This document shows positions 44,629-54,239 of a stretch of 60,982 nucleotides of DNA, in pieces; the stretch's first letter is position 1, and each line of letters opens with the position of its first letter. The notes under the pieces are model-generated. The model did no database searches. It was given only the letters and a program-made list of their open reading frames with translations, and was not told where the DNA came from. The position numbers were made by a program, and so were the translations under genes. Source of the DNA: [Flexibacter] sp. ATCC 35208 (GTDB lineage: Bacteria > Bacteroidota > Bacteroidia > Chitinophagales > Chitinophagaceae); assembly GCF_001975825.1 (NCBI RefSeq), contig NZ_MTKN01000050.1:1-60982 (forward strand). The letters are read 5' to 3'.

Positions 44629-47025
44629 CTATCCCCCGATCCTACCGCTATTATTTTCCTCCGAATGTGCCTGGCCCCTCTTTAGTTTATTATTGCCGAA
44701 ATTGTATCTCACATTTATTCCGACCCTCCGGCTATCACTATTTATCTTATTGGTGGTCAAAATTCCGTTCACGATCTCACTATATGTAACAATTTTTGTT
44801 TTAAACAGATCGTATATATCAAGTGCCAATTGTAACTTACTCTTCAACAACAAATATCTCGCTGAGACATTGAAAAAATAATAACTGCCACTCCTGTCAA
44901 TTCCACTCACATCCTTAAACTGATAAGTAAAATCAAAGCCGCCAGATATAGTCCTTTTGCCATTTAAAAAAGCAGTATTATGGCTATTGAATGTAGCACC
45001 CCATCCCGCTGTTATTGGTGCAGTAAGTGCCAGATGAGATATTGAATGTTCATAATAAACATTCATCTCATTCTGATTTTGTAACCATTTTATCATATCA
45101 ACAGAATAACTAGCACTTACCTGAAAATATCGTTTTGATAAATAATTATAAAACTTGCCAGCTTTATACCTTGTATCTTCCTGTACAATGTTTATCATGT
45201 CATACTTGTTATTTGTATAACTATATTGTACCGTTAGTATAAGGTTATTATTAAAAGTCTCAGACAGAGAAAAATTATTGGAAATGGAAGGCTTTAGTAA
45301 GGGATTACCTTCTATCGCTTCATATTGGGTAAAGTATCGCAAATATGGATTCAATGCACTAAAGGAAGGCCTGCTTATTCTCCTGCCATAATCAACGGTA
45401 ATAACATTCTTATCATTAACCGTATACTGAATATATAAAGTTGGGAAAAGCTTAAAATAATGATTGGTATTTATGCTATCAATTGTTCCATAAGAATGCC
45501 CCTTCGTTTGCGTATTCTCTCCCCTCAAACCTGATTGTATTGTCCAATGTTCACTAATCTTCTTCCTGTAATTGATAAATAACGCCTGCGTATTCTCAGT
45601 AAAACTAAAAATATCACTAGTATTGAATGATGGATGGCTAATGATTAATAAAACATCATTGTTATTATTGATAAAATTCAACCTGCTTCCCAATGAAAGC
45701 TCTCGCCCATCTCCAGGAAAAAATACTACCCCATTAAGAGAATAAAAATCTGACGACTCATTATTATTGGAGATAGTTCTGGAATATCGATCAGACATTT
45801 GTTCACCAGTAGAATCATACATCGTATTATCTATAATATTGGGCCTATCAAAAATAGTCTTATTCCAATCCCAATCAATTACTATTTTGCTATGATGAAT
45901 GGTATCCAGTATTCTTACATAATGAATATTGGCTAAAAAAGATTTATAACTCACCTTGCTACTATTGTATTGATTACTAACTGAATCCGTTTTAAAACTT
46001 TCATTATTATAAAAAACAGATCTCGCAACACTCGTTTGATAAGGGAAAGAAAAAAACATTCCAGCAGAAGCTCCCAATTGATCATTAGGAGATAAATCAG
46101 TATCAAAACCAATCTGGGTATTTACATATTGTGACAACTCTTTTATTTTATTGCTATCCTTCTCTGTTAAAGCCGAATAATAAGTTGCACTGGTACTAAT
46201 GGATACCTGAGCTCCCCTGGAAAGACTAAAATTCCCAAAGTATCTAAATTTTGACCGGTTGTAGTTCATATTAAGCCCTATACGCCCTCCTTCTGATCTA
46301 CCTTTCCGGAAATTTCCATTCATTACACCCGTATATCCTATTTCCTTTTTCTTTTTTAAAATAATATTGATGATTCCACTGCTACCTTCTGCACTATAAA
46401 TAGATGGAGGATTTGTCATTATTTCAATACTCTCCACGGATTCCGCCGATAAGGATTTTAGATAAGCAGCCAGCACCTCTGCGGACATCTGCAAAGGACG
46501 ATCATTGATCATTACCGTAACGCCATCTTTACCAATAATTGAAATGAGATTCCCCTCCACTTTCACTTGAGGAGTCTTTGATAATAATTCAAGAACGTCC
46601 GACCCTATAGCATTCATATTGTCGCTTACATTAAATACAAGTCTGTCTATTTTTCTTTCTACAATCGGTTTCCTACCATTAATATTCACAGTCTTCAATT
46701 GCTTTAAAACCTGTGTCAATGTAATATCGATCACCGTATCCCTGGATAATGATAAAGCAATGGTTTTTTCTGTATAATTGAGGAATGAACATGTAAGCAT
46801 ATAATTACCAGCAACTAGCTGATAAAATGAATAATTGCCCATACTATCACTTGAAATAATGGCTGTAGCACTTTTAGCAGACTTTAGCTTCACAGTTACC
46901 AATTCAATTTTTGCATTACTTGAACTATCTAAAATCCTTCCTTTAAGTGTAATTTGTGCATATGATAAGCTAACATGAAAGAAAAATAGAATTACAATAA
47001 CTATACGTAATCTGCGGCAAAACAT
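44629..47025 (-). CDS. outer-membrane beta-barrel protein, TonB-receptor-like (OMP_b-brl_3 type)
   Basis: This 798-aa protein has a signal peptide, a carboxypeptidase-regulatory-like domain (ITLKGRILDSSSNAKIELVTV, about 25-110), a plug (IGSDVLELLSKTPQVKVEGNL, SVESIEIMTNPPSIYSAEGSSGIINIIL), and a long barrel. This is the Bacteroidota 'outer membrane beta-barrel family' with a TonB-receptor-like plug, but no transported substrate is known. It stands apart from other genes; base composition here is more AT-rich than in nearby operons. Confidence 0.88.
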   Translation of the reverse strand: MFCRRLRIVIVILFFFHVSLSYAQITLKGRILDSSSNAKIELVTVKLKSAKSATAIISSDSMGNYSFYQLVAGNYMLTCSFLNYTEKTIALSLSRDTVIDITLTQVLKQLKTVNINGRKPIVERKIDRLVFNVSDNMNAIGSDVLELLSKTPQVKVEGNLISIIGKDGVTVMINDRPLQMSAEVLAAYLKSLSAESVESIEIMTNPPSIYSAEGSSGIINIILKKKKEIGYTGVMNGNFRKGRSEGGRIGLNMNYNRSKFRYFGNFSLSRGAQVSISTSATYYSALTEKDSNKIKELSQYVNTQIGFDTDLSPNDQLGASAGMFFSFPYQTSVARSVFYNNESFKTDSVSNQYNSSKVSYKSFLANIHYVRILDTIHHSKIVIDWDWNKTIFDRPNIIDNTMYDSTGEQMSDRYSRTISNNNESSDFYSLNGVVFFPGDGRELSLGSRLNFINNNNDVLLIISHPSFNTSDIFSFTENTQALFINYRKKISEHWTIQSGLRGENTQTKGHSYGTIDSINTNHYFKLFPTLYIQYTVNDKNVITVDYGRRISRPSFSALNPYLRYFTQYEAIEGNPLLKPSISNNFSLSETFNNNLILTVQYSYTNNKYDMINIVQEDTRYKAGKFYNYLSKRYFQVSASYSVDMIKWLQNQNEMNVYYEHSISHLALTAPITAGWGATFNSHNTAFLNGKRTISGGFDFTYQFKDVSGIDRSGSYYFFNVSARYLLLKSKLQLALDIYDLFKTKIVTYSEIVNGILTTNKINSDSRRVGINVRYNFGNNKLKRGQAHSEENNSGRIGG

Positions 47026-47114
47026 ATTTATTAAAAATGGTTGATATTAATTTTTCGCTCTTGGCAATAGGAAAACAAACTCTCATGGTCGATGTATAGG
47101 ACCTGTTGCACTTA

Positions 47115-47579
47115 TCATTTGAACTTACCAATAAACTTAAAAATAAATGTTGAAATTTCTACACTTATTTTTTTACATAACGGATCGGCATATACAATAT
47201 AAAATTCATCGTACTTTATTGTCAAACAAGAGACATTTAAGGACAATTCGTCATGAAAATTATTTTTTAAACAAGAAGATGATGACAATATTTTCAAAGA
47301 ACTGATTGTTGCATCAACGCATACCTCTCCCGAAGAGGAATATAATAATAATACGCTGTGAAGAATGGAAGACGTAATATGCTGTTTAAAAATTTCATTA
47401 CTCTGAAAAGATACAGTTTTTATCCATAGTTGGATATTCTGCAAACCCTTTTTTACCCCCTTCATAGAATATACAAAAGATCTGCCGCAATAAAAAAAGA
47501 TCGTATCATAAGTAGATGATACGACCTCTTTGTATCCGAAAATGGTTTTCATTCCCCGTTGGTAAATTTCCTCTTTCAT
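47115..47579 (-). CDS. hypothetical protein, weak support
   Basis: This 154-aa open frame is rich in Ser, Phe and Cys and has no recognised motif. It lies upstream of the outer-membrane protein on the same strand, 90 bp away. It may be a real accessory gene, or chance open frame in AT-rich DNA. Confidence 0.3.
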   Translation of the reverse strand: MKEEIYQRGMKTIFGYKEVVSSTYDTIFFYCGRSFVYSMKGVKKGLQNIQLWIKTVSFQSNEIFKQHITSSILHSVLLLYSSSGEVCVDATISSLKILSSSSCLKNNFHDELSLNVSCLTIKYDEFYIVYADPLCKKISVEISTFIFKFIGKFK

Positions 47580-47689
47580 GAATGTTTTATTCGGCTACAT
47601 GATGGAGATAGTTAATCCTTGAAGTAATTCTAAGAAGGTTTATTTATTTTTGATACTACAACTTTTTAATAATAATTCCATCATCGCAT

Positions 47690-48035
47690 CCGCAGCCACC
47701 TGGCTCTTTTGCAAGATATTACCCTGCCAAGGCAGCTGTTGCATTGGTAGGCAACCGGTATGAACTCGTGAAGAAAGGTAGTGTGGGTTTTTGACTCACC
47801 CGTATCCAATAGTGGAAAGTTAAAAACGTATTGTTATGAGCTGGCGGCACAACATGAATTTCACTGGGAGATTATACTGCATCAACATCCCGATCAATAC
47901 CTGATTGACAACAAGGTGTGGGCATGTAGTGCCGATGCATTTGTATTGAATGAATGTACGGCATGGTTTAATCTGAGTGCGTATATGATACAACAGGATT
48001 ATTTGGCTGGTAAGCATATTGTATCTGCCCGGTAA
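47690..48035 (+). pseudogene. DUF434/DUF5616-type gene remnant
   Basis: An early piece reads YPAKAAVALVGNRYELVKK. After a stop and an internal deletion, the frame from 47781 reads WVFDSPVSNSGKLKTYCYELAAQHEFHWEIILHQHPD and CSADAFVLNECTAWFNL, the C-terminal signature of DUF434 proteins. The middle section (SIDGFN-type) is absent. It is a decayed gene. Confidence 0.6.
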
Positions 48036-48078
48036 ACCGGTATTAGGATAAATATCTGTAATTTAGTAAGAAACCACA

Positions 48079-48657
48079 ATGAATAAAAGCAGGCTTGAAG
48101 CATTCAGTGACGGTGTCCTCGCCATCATCATCACCATCATGGTACTGGAAATCAAGATCCCCCACGGCACCAACCTCGCCGCCATTATTCCCCTCCTCCC
48201 CATCGCGCTCTCTTACTTATTCAGTTTTATTTATGTAGGCATCTATTGGAATAACCACCACCATCTCTTCCACATTGTTAAAGAAGTAAATGGTGCTATC
48301 CTTTGGGGTAATCTACATCTGCTCTTCTGGATCTCCCTGCTACCTTTTGCTACCGGATGGATGGATGAGAACCATTTTGCCTCGCTACCTGTAGCATTCT
48401 ATGGATTTATTCTCTTGATGTGTGGCGCCTCGTGGAAGTTGCTGACAATTATTATTATCAAACATGAAGGACCTGATTCCCGGCTCAAAGATGCCTATAA
48501 AAGCGATTACAAAACCTATCTCTCTATTGCGCTGTATATTTCTGGTATCACTGTAGCCTGGTTCTACCCCATTATCAGTATCTTCTTTTATGTGCTCATA
48601 GCCGTTATCTGGTTCATCCCTGACAGGAGAATAGAAAATAAATTAAAAGAGCATTAA
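48079..48657 (+). CDS. TMEM175/DUF1211 family potassium-channel-like membrane protein
   Basis: This 192-aa protein starts with the family hallmark RLEAFSDGVLAIIITIMVLEI (the FSDG motif lines the pore) and has six hydrophobic helices. Bacterial TMEM175 proteins are potassium-leak channels in the inner membrane. The length is normal for a single-repeat bacterial form. It is followed by a TonB receptor on the same strand but probably under separate control. Confidence 0.9.
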   Translation: MNKSRLEAFSDGVLAIIITIMVLEIKIPHGTNLAAIIPLLPIALSYLFSFIYVGIYWNNHHHLFHIVKEVNGAILWGNLHLLFWISLLPFATGWMDENHFASLPVAFYGFILLMCGASWKLLTIIIIKHEGPDSRLKDAYKSDYKTYLSIALYISGITVAWFYPIISIFFYVLIAVIWFIPDRRIENKLKEH

Positions 48658-48746
48658 TCAATTTCTACAAATTTCTTCGCTCAAAAGCGATTTATTCTTC
48701 TCCTTAATTTTTCCGGAATGCGTAAACCGGCAGACACCCTATTGCC

Positions 48747-48754
48747 TAATTTTG
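48747..48754 (+). promoter_or_regulatory. -7 box TAATTTTG before TonB receptor
   Basis: It matches TAnnTTTG; a second copy lies at 48792-48799. Either would give a short leader to the ATG at 48836, supporting that Met over the earlier in-frame ATG at 48752. Confidence 0.4.
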
Positions 48755-48835
48755 GCACCGCCAGATTTGTATGCAACTATTCTGACCAACCTAATTTTGA
48801 GCGCATTATATACCATTATCTATAATACTACATCC

Positions 48836-51172
48836 ATGCTTAAAAGCACAATTATTGTGGCAGTACTTTCTGTCTGCAGTCTCACTGTCATGGCCCAACA
48901 TGGCACCATCACAGGTGAAGTAAAAACTGCCGACGGTAAGCCCGCCCCTTTCGTCGACATCACCCTCCAACCCGGTAATACCGGCACCTCTGCTGACCGG
49001 CAGGGACATTATCAGCTGAATAATATCAGAACCGGTAAGTATACAATAGTGGCCAGTTTTACAGGACTGAAAGCACAATTCCAACAGGTAGAAGTAGCCA
49101 ATGATCAAACCGTGACGATCAACTTCTCTCTTTCAGAAGATAATCACACACTGCAGGAAATCACCGTCTCTTCAGGCTATAATAAATTTGCAAAGAAGGA
49201 AACTGAAAACATCGCCCGTATGCCCCTGAAGAACCTGGAGAATCCGCAGGTGTACAATGTAGTACCAAAGGAATTACTACAGGACCAGGTGATCGTGAGC
49301 TACAATGATGTGTTGAAAAATGTAACCGGCGTGAGCCAGGCATTGGTCAATGGTTCCAACTCCTTTAACCTGAGAGGGTTCTTTACCACCAGTTACCTGC
49401 GCAACGGCTTGCAGGATTACAAAGCTAACAGTATTGAAATTGCCAACATCGAACGTATCGAAGTACTGAAAGGTCCTTCCGCTACTTTGTTTGGTAGTTC
49501 CCTTACTTCTTTTGGCGGTCTGCTGAACAGGGTGACAAAGAAGCCGTATGAGACCTTTAATGGGGAAATCACTTATACCCTCGGCGGCTTTGGTCTGAGC
49601 AGGGTAACAGCCGATTTCAACACGCCACTGAACAAGGAAAAAGACCTGCTACTCCGCACCAATATCGCTTACCACGATGAAGGTAGTTTTCAGGATGCAG
49701 GCTTTACAAAGCGCCTGTTCATTGCGCCATCCCTTGTATATAAAGCCAGTGACAGACTTACTGTAACACTGGATGCAGAAATATATAACCAGAAAGCAAA
49801 CGACTTCAACCGTTTGTTTCCGCAGGCCTCCTTTACCAAAACCAATCCACGACTGCTGAGTGTAAACTGGAAAAGATCTTACAGCAGCAACGACATCTAT
49901 GGGAAAACGCCTTCTGTAAGTTTAAATGGTGGGGTAAACTACAAAATCAATGATCAGTGGACCTCACAGACGAACTTCTCTCATACCAATTCTGAAGTAG
50001 AGGGCTATTGGAGCTGGAACAGTATTTTAGGTGATACCGCCGTTTCCCGCAATCCAGGTTATGAGCACAGCCAATATAATTATACCGAAGTACAGCAAAA
50101 CTTTAATGGTGATTTTAAAATAGGTAAACTCCGCAACCGCCTCGTAATAGGGCTGGACTTCCTGAATGGTGTCACGAACGCTACTTCTGCCAGCGTATAT
50201 GGTTTTGACCAGGTGACAATTGCAGGTCATGATCCAAGGTATAATGAGCTGACCGTACCTGCGTTACAGGCGGCACTGGCAACCGTTCCGAGTTCTAAAA
50301 GCAGGAGTGAACAAAGCATCTACAGCGCGTATGCATCCGATGTACTGAACATTACTGATGCACTGCTGGTAATGGCCAGTCTGCGCGTAGACCACTTTGT
50401 AAACAATGGTACCTACGATGCCAATAACGATACCACTACCGGCAAATATAACCAGACTGCACTCTCTCCCAAGTTAGGGCTGGTATATCAGCTGGTGCCT
50501 AAACACCTGTCAGTATTTGGTAATTATATGAACGGCTTCAGCAATAATGCACCCACTCAACAACCTGATGGTAAATTCAGTTCTTTCAAACCAAGTCATG
50601 CAAACCAATGGGAAACCGGTGTAAAAATGGAGTTCTTTAATGGCAAACTGAATGGCACCTTCAGCTACTACCACATCAAGGTGGATGACGTGATCCGTAC
50701 GAATGCTGATAGCTATTCTGTACAGGATGGTGGTCAACTGAGTAAGGGATACGAAGCGGAATTGATTGCCAATCCGGTCAAAGGACTGAACATCATTGCC
50801 GGGTATGCGTACAATGATATCTATACCATCAATACAAATGCTGATGTAGATGGCCTTCATCAATGGACTGGTCCTGCTCAGATGGCGAATCTGTGGGTAA
50901 GCTATCATTTTTTAAACACAGCAATACGCGGCCTTGGATTAGGGATCGGCGGTAACTATAACGGTAAGGCGTATATAACGCAGTCCCGTTCTTCCGGTGA
51001 GTTCTATCTTCCTGCTTATACTGTACTAAATGCCGTATTAAGTTATGAGCGTTCTGCTTACCGTATCAGCCTGAAAATGGACAACCTCACCAATGAAGTA
51101 TACTGGGGTAGCTATGTAAGTCAGATGATGCCACGCAGATTCAGTACGACGGTCGCCTTTAAGTTCAGATAA
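48836..51172 (+). CDS. TonB-dependent siderophore-type receptor with carboxypeptidase-like domain
   Basis: From the Met at 48836 the protein is 778 aa with a signal peptide ending VMAQ. The order is a carboxypeptidase-regulatory-like domain (GTITGEVKTADGKPAPFVDI), a plug (NVVPKELLQDQVIVSYNDVLKNVTGV, RIEVLKGPSATLFG), and a barrel ending in STTVAFKFR with terminal aromatic residues. It resembles ferrichrome/catecholate siderophore receptors (NNTPQQPDG-like GLTKGYEAELIANP region). It is followed after 33 bp by the dienelactone hydrolase gene. Confidence 0.9.
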   Translation: MLKSTIIVAVLSVCSLTVMAQHGTITGEVKTADGKPAPFVDITLQPGNTGTSADRQGHYQLNNIRTGKYTIVASFTGLKAQFQQVEVANDQTVTINFSLSEDNHTLQEITVSSGYNKFAKKETENIARMPLKNLENPQVYNVVPKELLQDQVIVSYNDVLKNVTGVSQALVNGSNSFNLRGFFTTSYLRNGLQDYKANSIEIANIERIEVLKGPSATLFGSSLTSFGGLLNRVTKKPYETFNGEITYTLGGFGLSRVTADFNTPLNKEKDLLLRTNIAYHDEGSFQDAGFTKRLFIAPSLVYKASDRLTVTLDAEIYNQKANDFNRLFPQASFTKTNPRLLSVNWKRSYSSNDIYGKTPSVSLNGGVNYKINDQWTSQTNFSHTNSEVEGYWSWNSILGDTAVSRNPGYEHSQYNYTEVQQNFNGDFKIGKLRNRLVIGLDFLNGVTNATSASVYGFDQVTIAGHDPRYNELTVPALQAALATVPSSKSRSEQSIYSAYASDVLNITDALLVMASLRVDHFVNNGTYDANNDTTTGKYNQTALSPKLGLVYQLVPKHLSVFGNYMNGFSNNAPTQQPDGKFSSFKPSHANQWETGVKMEFFNGKLNGTFSYYHIKVDDVIRTNADSYSVQDGGQLSKGYEAELIANPVKGLNIIAGYAYNDIYTINTNADVDGLHQWTGPAQMANLWVSYHFLNTAIRGLGLGIGGNYNGKAYITQSRSSGEFYLPAYTVLNAVLSYERSAYRISLKMDNLTNEVYWGSYVSQMMPRRFSTTVAFKFR

Positions 51173-51205
51173 TATCTTAAATTTAAAGGATAAACCTTCA
51201 TCCAT

Positions 51206-52096
51206 ATGAGCAATAACATCAAGAAAGAGGATATTCAACAGGAAGTCTTTGATCTGTATGACGACTATGCCCATAATCGCCTGAGCAGACGGGACTTTAT
51301 CGACAAGCTTTCTGTATTTGCAGTAGGGAGCATCACAGTGCCTGCACTGATGAGCTTTCTGATGCCTAACTACCAGGATAATATACAGGTAAAACCAGAT
51401 GATCCGCGACTAAAGACGGAGTATATTACTTACAACTCTCCTAAGGGAGGCGGTAGTATCAAAGCTCTTTTGTCCAGACCAGCAGATGCAAAAAAGCCAT
51501 TGGGTGGTATAGTTATCGTGCATGAGAACAGGGGATTGAATCCTTACATTGAAGATGTTGCGAGGCGTGCCGCATTGGCAGGGTTTATTACTATTGCACC
51601 GGATGCATTGACGCCATTAGGCGGATATCCGGGCGCTGATGATAAAGGACGTGAACTGCAGGCGAAGAGAGATAAGAATGAAATGCTGGAAGACTTTATT
51701 GCTGCCTTTGCGTATTTGAAGAGCGATAAAGATTGTAATGGCAAAGTGGGTGTGGTAGGGTTCTGTTTTGGGGGATGGATTGCGAATATGATGGCGGTGA
51801 AGGTACCCGACCTGGCAGCTGCTGTACCTTTTTATGGTGCACAGCCCTCACGCGATCAGGTAGCGCAGATCAAGGCGCCGCTTTTATTGCATTTTGGTGA
51901 GTTAGATACTCATGTGAATGAAGGATGGCCGGCTTATGAGGCAGCACTGAAAGAGGAAAAGAAAGAGTATACGGCTTATGTATATCCGGGGGTGAATCAT
52001 GGGTTCCATAATGATACGACGCCGAGGTATGACAAGACTGCGGCAGAGTTGGCGTGGAAGCGAACGATAGATTTTTTCAAAGCAAAGCTATCATAA
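51206..52096 (+). CDS. dienelactone hydrolase family protein with Tat-like signal
   Basis: This 296-aa protein has an N-terminal cytosolic helix, then SRRDFIDKLSVFAVG (Tat-like twin Arg at about 28-29) and an alpha/beta hydrolase core. The nucleophile is the Cys in GFCFGGW, with Asp in GELDTHVN and His in GVNHGFHND. DLH enzymes hydrolyse dienelactone or related esters; here the protein appears exported. It follows the TonB receptor on the same strand. Confidence 0.88.
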   Translation: MSNNIKKEDIQQEVFDLYDDYAHNRLSRRDFIDKLSVFAVGSITVPALMSFLMPNYQDNIQVKPDDPRLKTEYITYNSPKGGGSIKALLSRPADAKKPLGGIVIVHENRGLNPYIEDVARRAALAGFITIAPDALTPLGGYPGADDKGRELQAKRDKNEMLEDFIAAFAYLKSDKDCNGKVGVVGFCFGGWIANMMAVKVPDLAAAVPFYGAQPSRDQVAQIKAPLLLHFGELDTHVNEGWPAYEAALKEEKKEYTAYVYPGVNHGFHNDTTPRYDKTAAELAWKRTIDFFKAKLS

Positions 52097-52427
52097 AAAG
52101 TAGTTGTATAAAAAATAAATAAACCTCCTCAGAATTACTGCAGGGATTGACTATCTCCATCAGGTTTCCGAATAAAAAGGAGGCTGTAAACATGGCTCAG
52201 AGATTTTGTAGTTAAAGTTACATTTCATCTCGAAGCCATGTTTCCTTTTTCAAACATAACCACTCATAAATAACTTTCACCCCAAATTTACCCGGGTACC
52301 TGATGGAGAAAATTTTTGTATAAGAAATTCTCAGCGCCATCGGGTCACTTATGATACGGCCTCTTTTTTATGATAGCTTACACCTACAAGCGGCATAAGC
52401 TATCTGGCTAAGAGTGGGAAAATCTCT
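52097..52427. repeat. intergenic region with two diverged, inverted MITE-family copies
   Basis: The plus strand near 52110-52190 (CTCCTCAGAA, CTCCATCAGGTTTCCGAAT, AAAAAGGAGGCTGTA) and the minus strand from 52363 to about 52295 (GAGGCCGTATCATA, GCTGAGAATT, CTCCATCAGGTACCCG) both resemble the element at 34710/54230. Exact inverted pairs are CTCCATCAGGT (52155-52165) with 52298-52308, and AAACATGGCT (52191-52200) with 52234-52243. No gene is seen here. A folded RNA or terminator function for the converging genes is possible. Confidence 0.5.
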
Positions 52428-53495
52428 TTATAATTTCAACCGAAATATTTTATATGGTAATGTGGGAGGATAAGTGATCTGAGAACAGGAAATATACAAA
52501 TAACCATCAGCAGAGATACTATAACTATCCGGCCATAATAACTGCTTTTTGTCCTGTGCGATATAATGCATCTGCAGATCTGGTGTGATTTTCACGATGG
52601 CGCTCTTTTCCAGGTCACCCATGTAGAGATTGCCGGCTTTGTCTAAGATCATTCCATCTGTGGTTACAAACTTACCCAGGTCCTTTACACTGTCCTGCAA
52701 GGTCTTCATAGATGTCTTAAAGTTCCGCAGCAGACTGGTATTAATACGGTACAGTTTATCATCCGTCAATGGTTTGTAGTATAACCATTGCTGATCTGCG
52801 GTAAGGGCGATACCATCTGAATTCACAACCATCGTTCTACCATTCATTTCAAAGTGATACCCTTTTTCTGCCAGCACAGAATAATGATCATGCAATACCA
52901 GCCTGGAATCTCCTGTTTTCGTATTCAGCACTACAATTCCACCATTGGTAGATGTAGTCATATATGCATAACCATTCACATTGTCAATCCTGATATCATT
53001 CAGGTAACTATCCTTACCAGCCACTGATTCGGGGAAATGATAGATCCTATCTATCTTATTTGTAGCCAGGTTTATTTTCAACACTTTATTGGCTCCCTGA
53101 TAGACAGGTCCTAAATTGATACCTGCGGCATCTACGACCCACAAAAACCCCTGATCATCTGTTACGACGGACTGTACACAGACAAATTTGTTCTGTCCAT
53201 CCTCTCCTTTCTTAAAACTATTCCAGGTGGTATCAGGATAAGGTACGAGCTTACCATTCACCACTTCTACCACGGAATAAGCGTGTTTTTCGGCCCAGTA
53301 AGGATAATTGGTAAATAACCGGCCATCTTTGGCCACCGCTACGCCAGTAAGCTGGTAAGCGGAGTCAGCGAATACTTCTTCCAATTGTGGCAGTGCGGAT
53401 GAAGTAGCAATTGTATCGGTGGTATTTTTATTCGTTTGTCCACTGTTGCACGCTGCCAGGAACATTCCCAGCAACAGAAAATTCAATTTCGACAT
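52428..53495 (-). CDS. MRJP-related lipoprotein (yellow/SMP-30-like beta-propeller)
   Basis: From the Met at 53495 the protein is 355 aa with a lipobox (LGMFLAAC, Cys16); an upstream in-frame Met at 53582 lacks family support. It has VAVAKDGRLFTNYPYW and DGQNKFVCVQSVVTDDQGFLWVVDAAG, typical of the major-royal-jelly/L-dopachrome-related six-bladed propellers. It probably binds or converts a small aromatic or sugar compound in the periplasm. It is the last gene of the ubiD row, 28 bp after ubiX. Confidence 0.85.
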   Translation of the reverse strand: MSKLNFLLLGMFLAACNSGQTNKNTTDTIATSSALPQLEEVFADSAYQLTGVAVAKDGRLFTNYPYWAEKHAYSVVEVVNGKLVPYPDTTWNSFKKGEDGQNKFVCVQSVVTDDQGFLWVVDAAGINLGPVYQGANKVLKINLATNKIDRIYHFPESVAGKDSYLNDIRIDNVNGYAYMTTSTNGGIVVLNTKTGDSRLVLHDHYSVLAEKGYHFEMNGRTMVVNSDGIALTADQQWLYYKPLTDDKLYRINTSLLRNFKTSMKTLQDSVKDLGKFVTTDGMILDKAGNLYMGDLEKSAIVKITPDLQMHYIAQDKKQLLWPDSYSISADGYLYISCSQITYPPTLPYKIFRLKL

Positions 53496-53523
53496 ATGTT
53501 CTGCATTTATTGATGCAGCAAAT

Positions 53524-54102
53524 TTAATGAAGTTGTGCCTTATGATCATGATTCCATCTTGGCACATCAATATCAAATCCAAAAAGATCCAGTGCTCTTG
53601 CGACTGTATGGGTTACAATTTCATCGACCGATTGTGGTCGCAGATAAAAGGCCGGCACAGGAGGCATAATAATTCCTCCCATCTCTGTTACCTGTGTCAT
53701 GCTCCTCAGGTGGCCGAGGTGTAAAGGAGTTTCCCTGAATAACAATACCAGTCTTCTTCTTTCTTTCAGTACCACATCGGCCGCTCTGGATAAGAGGGAG
53801 CTGGTAATACCGCTGGCAATTTCTGACATCGTTTTTACAGAACAGGGGGCTATGAGCATTCCCAGGGTTTTGAAAGAGCCACTGGCAATAGCGGCACCCA
53901 CATCGGCTGTAGGATAAATTACATCGGCCATAGACATGAGTTCTTCATGCTTCATATCGGTTTCGTAGGTTCTTACCAGTTCCGACGCTTTGCTTACCAC
54001 CAGGTGTGTTTCCACATCCTGTTCTTTGAGCAGTTCCAGTGCACGGATACCGTATTGCAGACCGGTAGCGCCACTGATACCTATTATGATTCTCTTTTTC
54101 AT
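53524..54102 (-). CDS. ubiX: UbiX-like flavin prenyltransferase
   Basis: From the Met at 54102 (MKKRIIIGISGATG) the protein is 192 aa, the usual UbiX length. Motifs are GISGATG (FMN-binding), IAPCSVKTMSEIASGI and VLKERRRLVLLFRETPLHLGHLR, and TEMGGIIMPPVPAFY. UbiX makes the prenylated FMN cofactor needed by UbiD decarboxylases. A ubiD homologue is encoded two genes upstream in the same direction, which supports the pairing. Confidence 0.93.
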   Translation of the reverse strand: MKKRIIIGISGATGLQYGIRALELLKEQDVETHLVVSKASELVRTYETDMKHEELMSMADVIYPTADVGAAIASGSFKTLGMLIAPCSVKTMSEIASGITSSLLSRAADVVLKERRRLVLLFRETPLHLGHLRSMTQVTEMGGIIMPPVPAFYLRPQSVDEIVTHTVARALDLFGFDIDVPRWNHDHKAQLH

Positions 54103-54119
54103 TATGCTTTCTTTTTTAA

Positions 54120-54230
54120 GAGGGTGTATCAAAAGTGAGATACACCCTTCTTTAATTCGGATACCTGATATGGAGCCAGATTCTATTTTATGCGTTTCTC
54201 AGGAGTTTCATTTATGTATGATACACCCTC
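54120..54230 (-). repeat. MITE-like element, copy B (111 bp)
   Basis: Perfect 12-bp terminal inverted repeats GAGGGTGTATCA. It is an inverted copy of 34710-34818. A hairpin (GGGTGTATC and GATACACCC) sits at the ubiX-proximal end. The element lies between DUF554 and ubiX, inside what is otherwise one gene row, and could attenuate ubiX expression. Confidence 0.88.
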
Positions 54231-54239
54231 ATAAATAAA

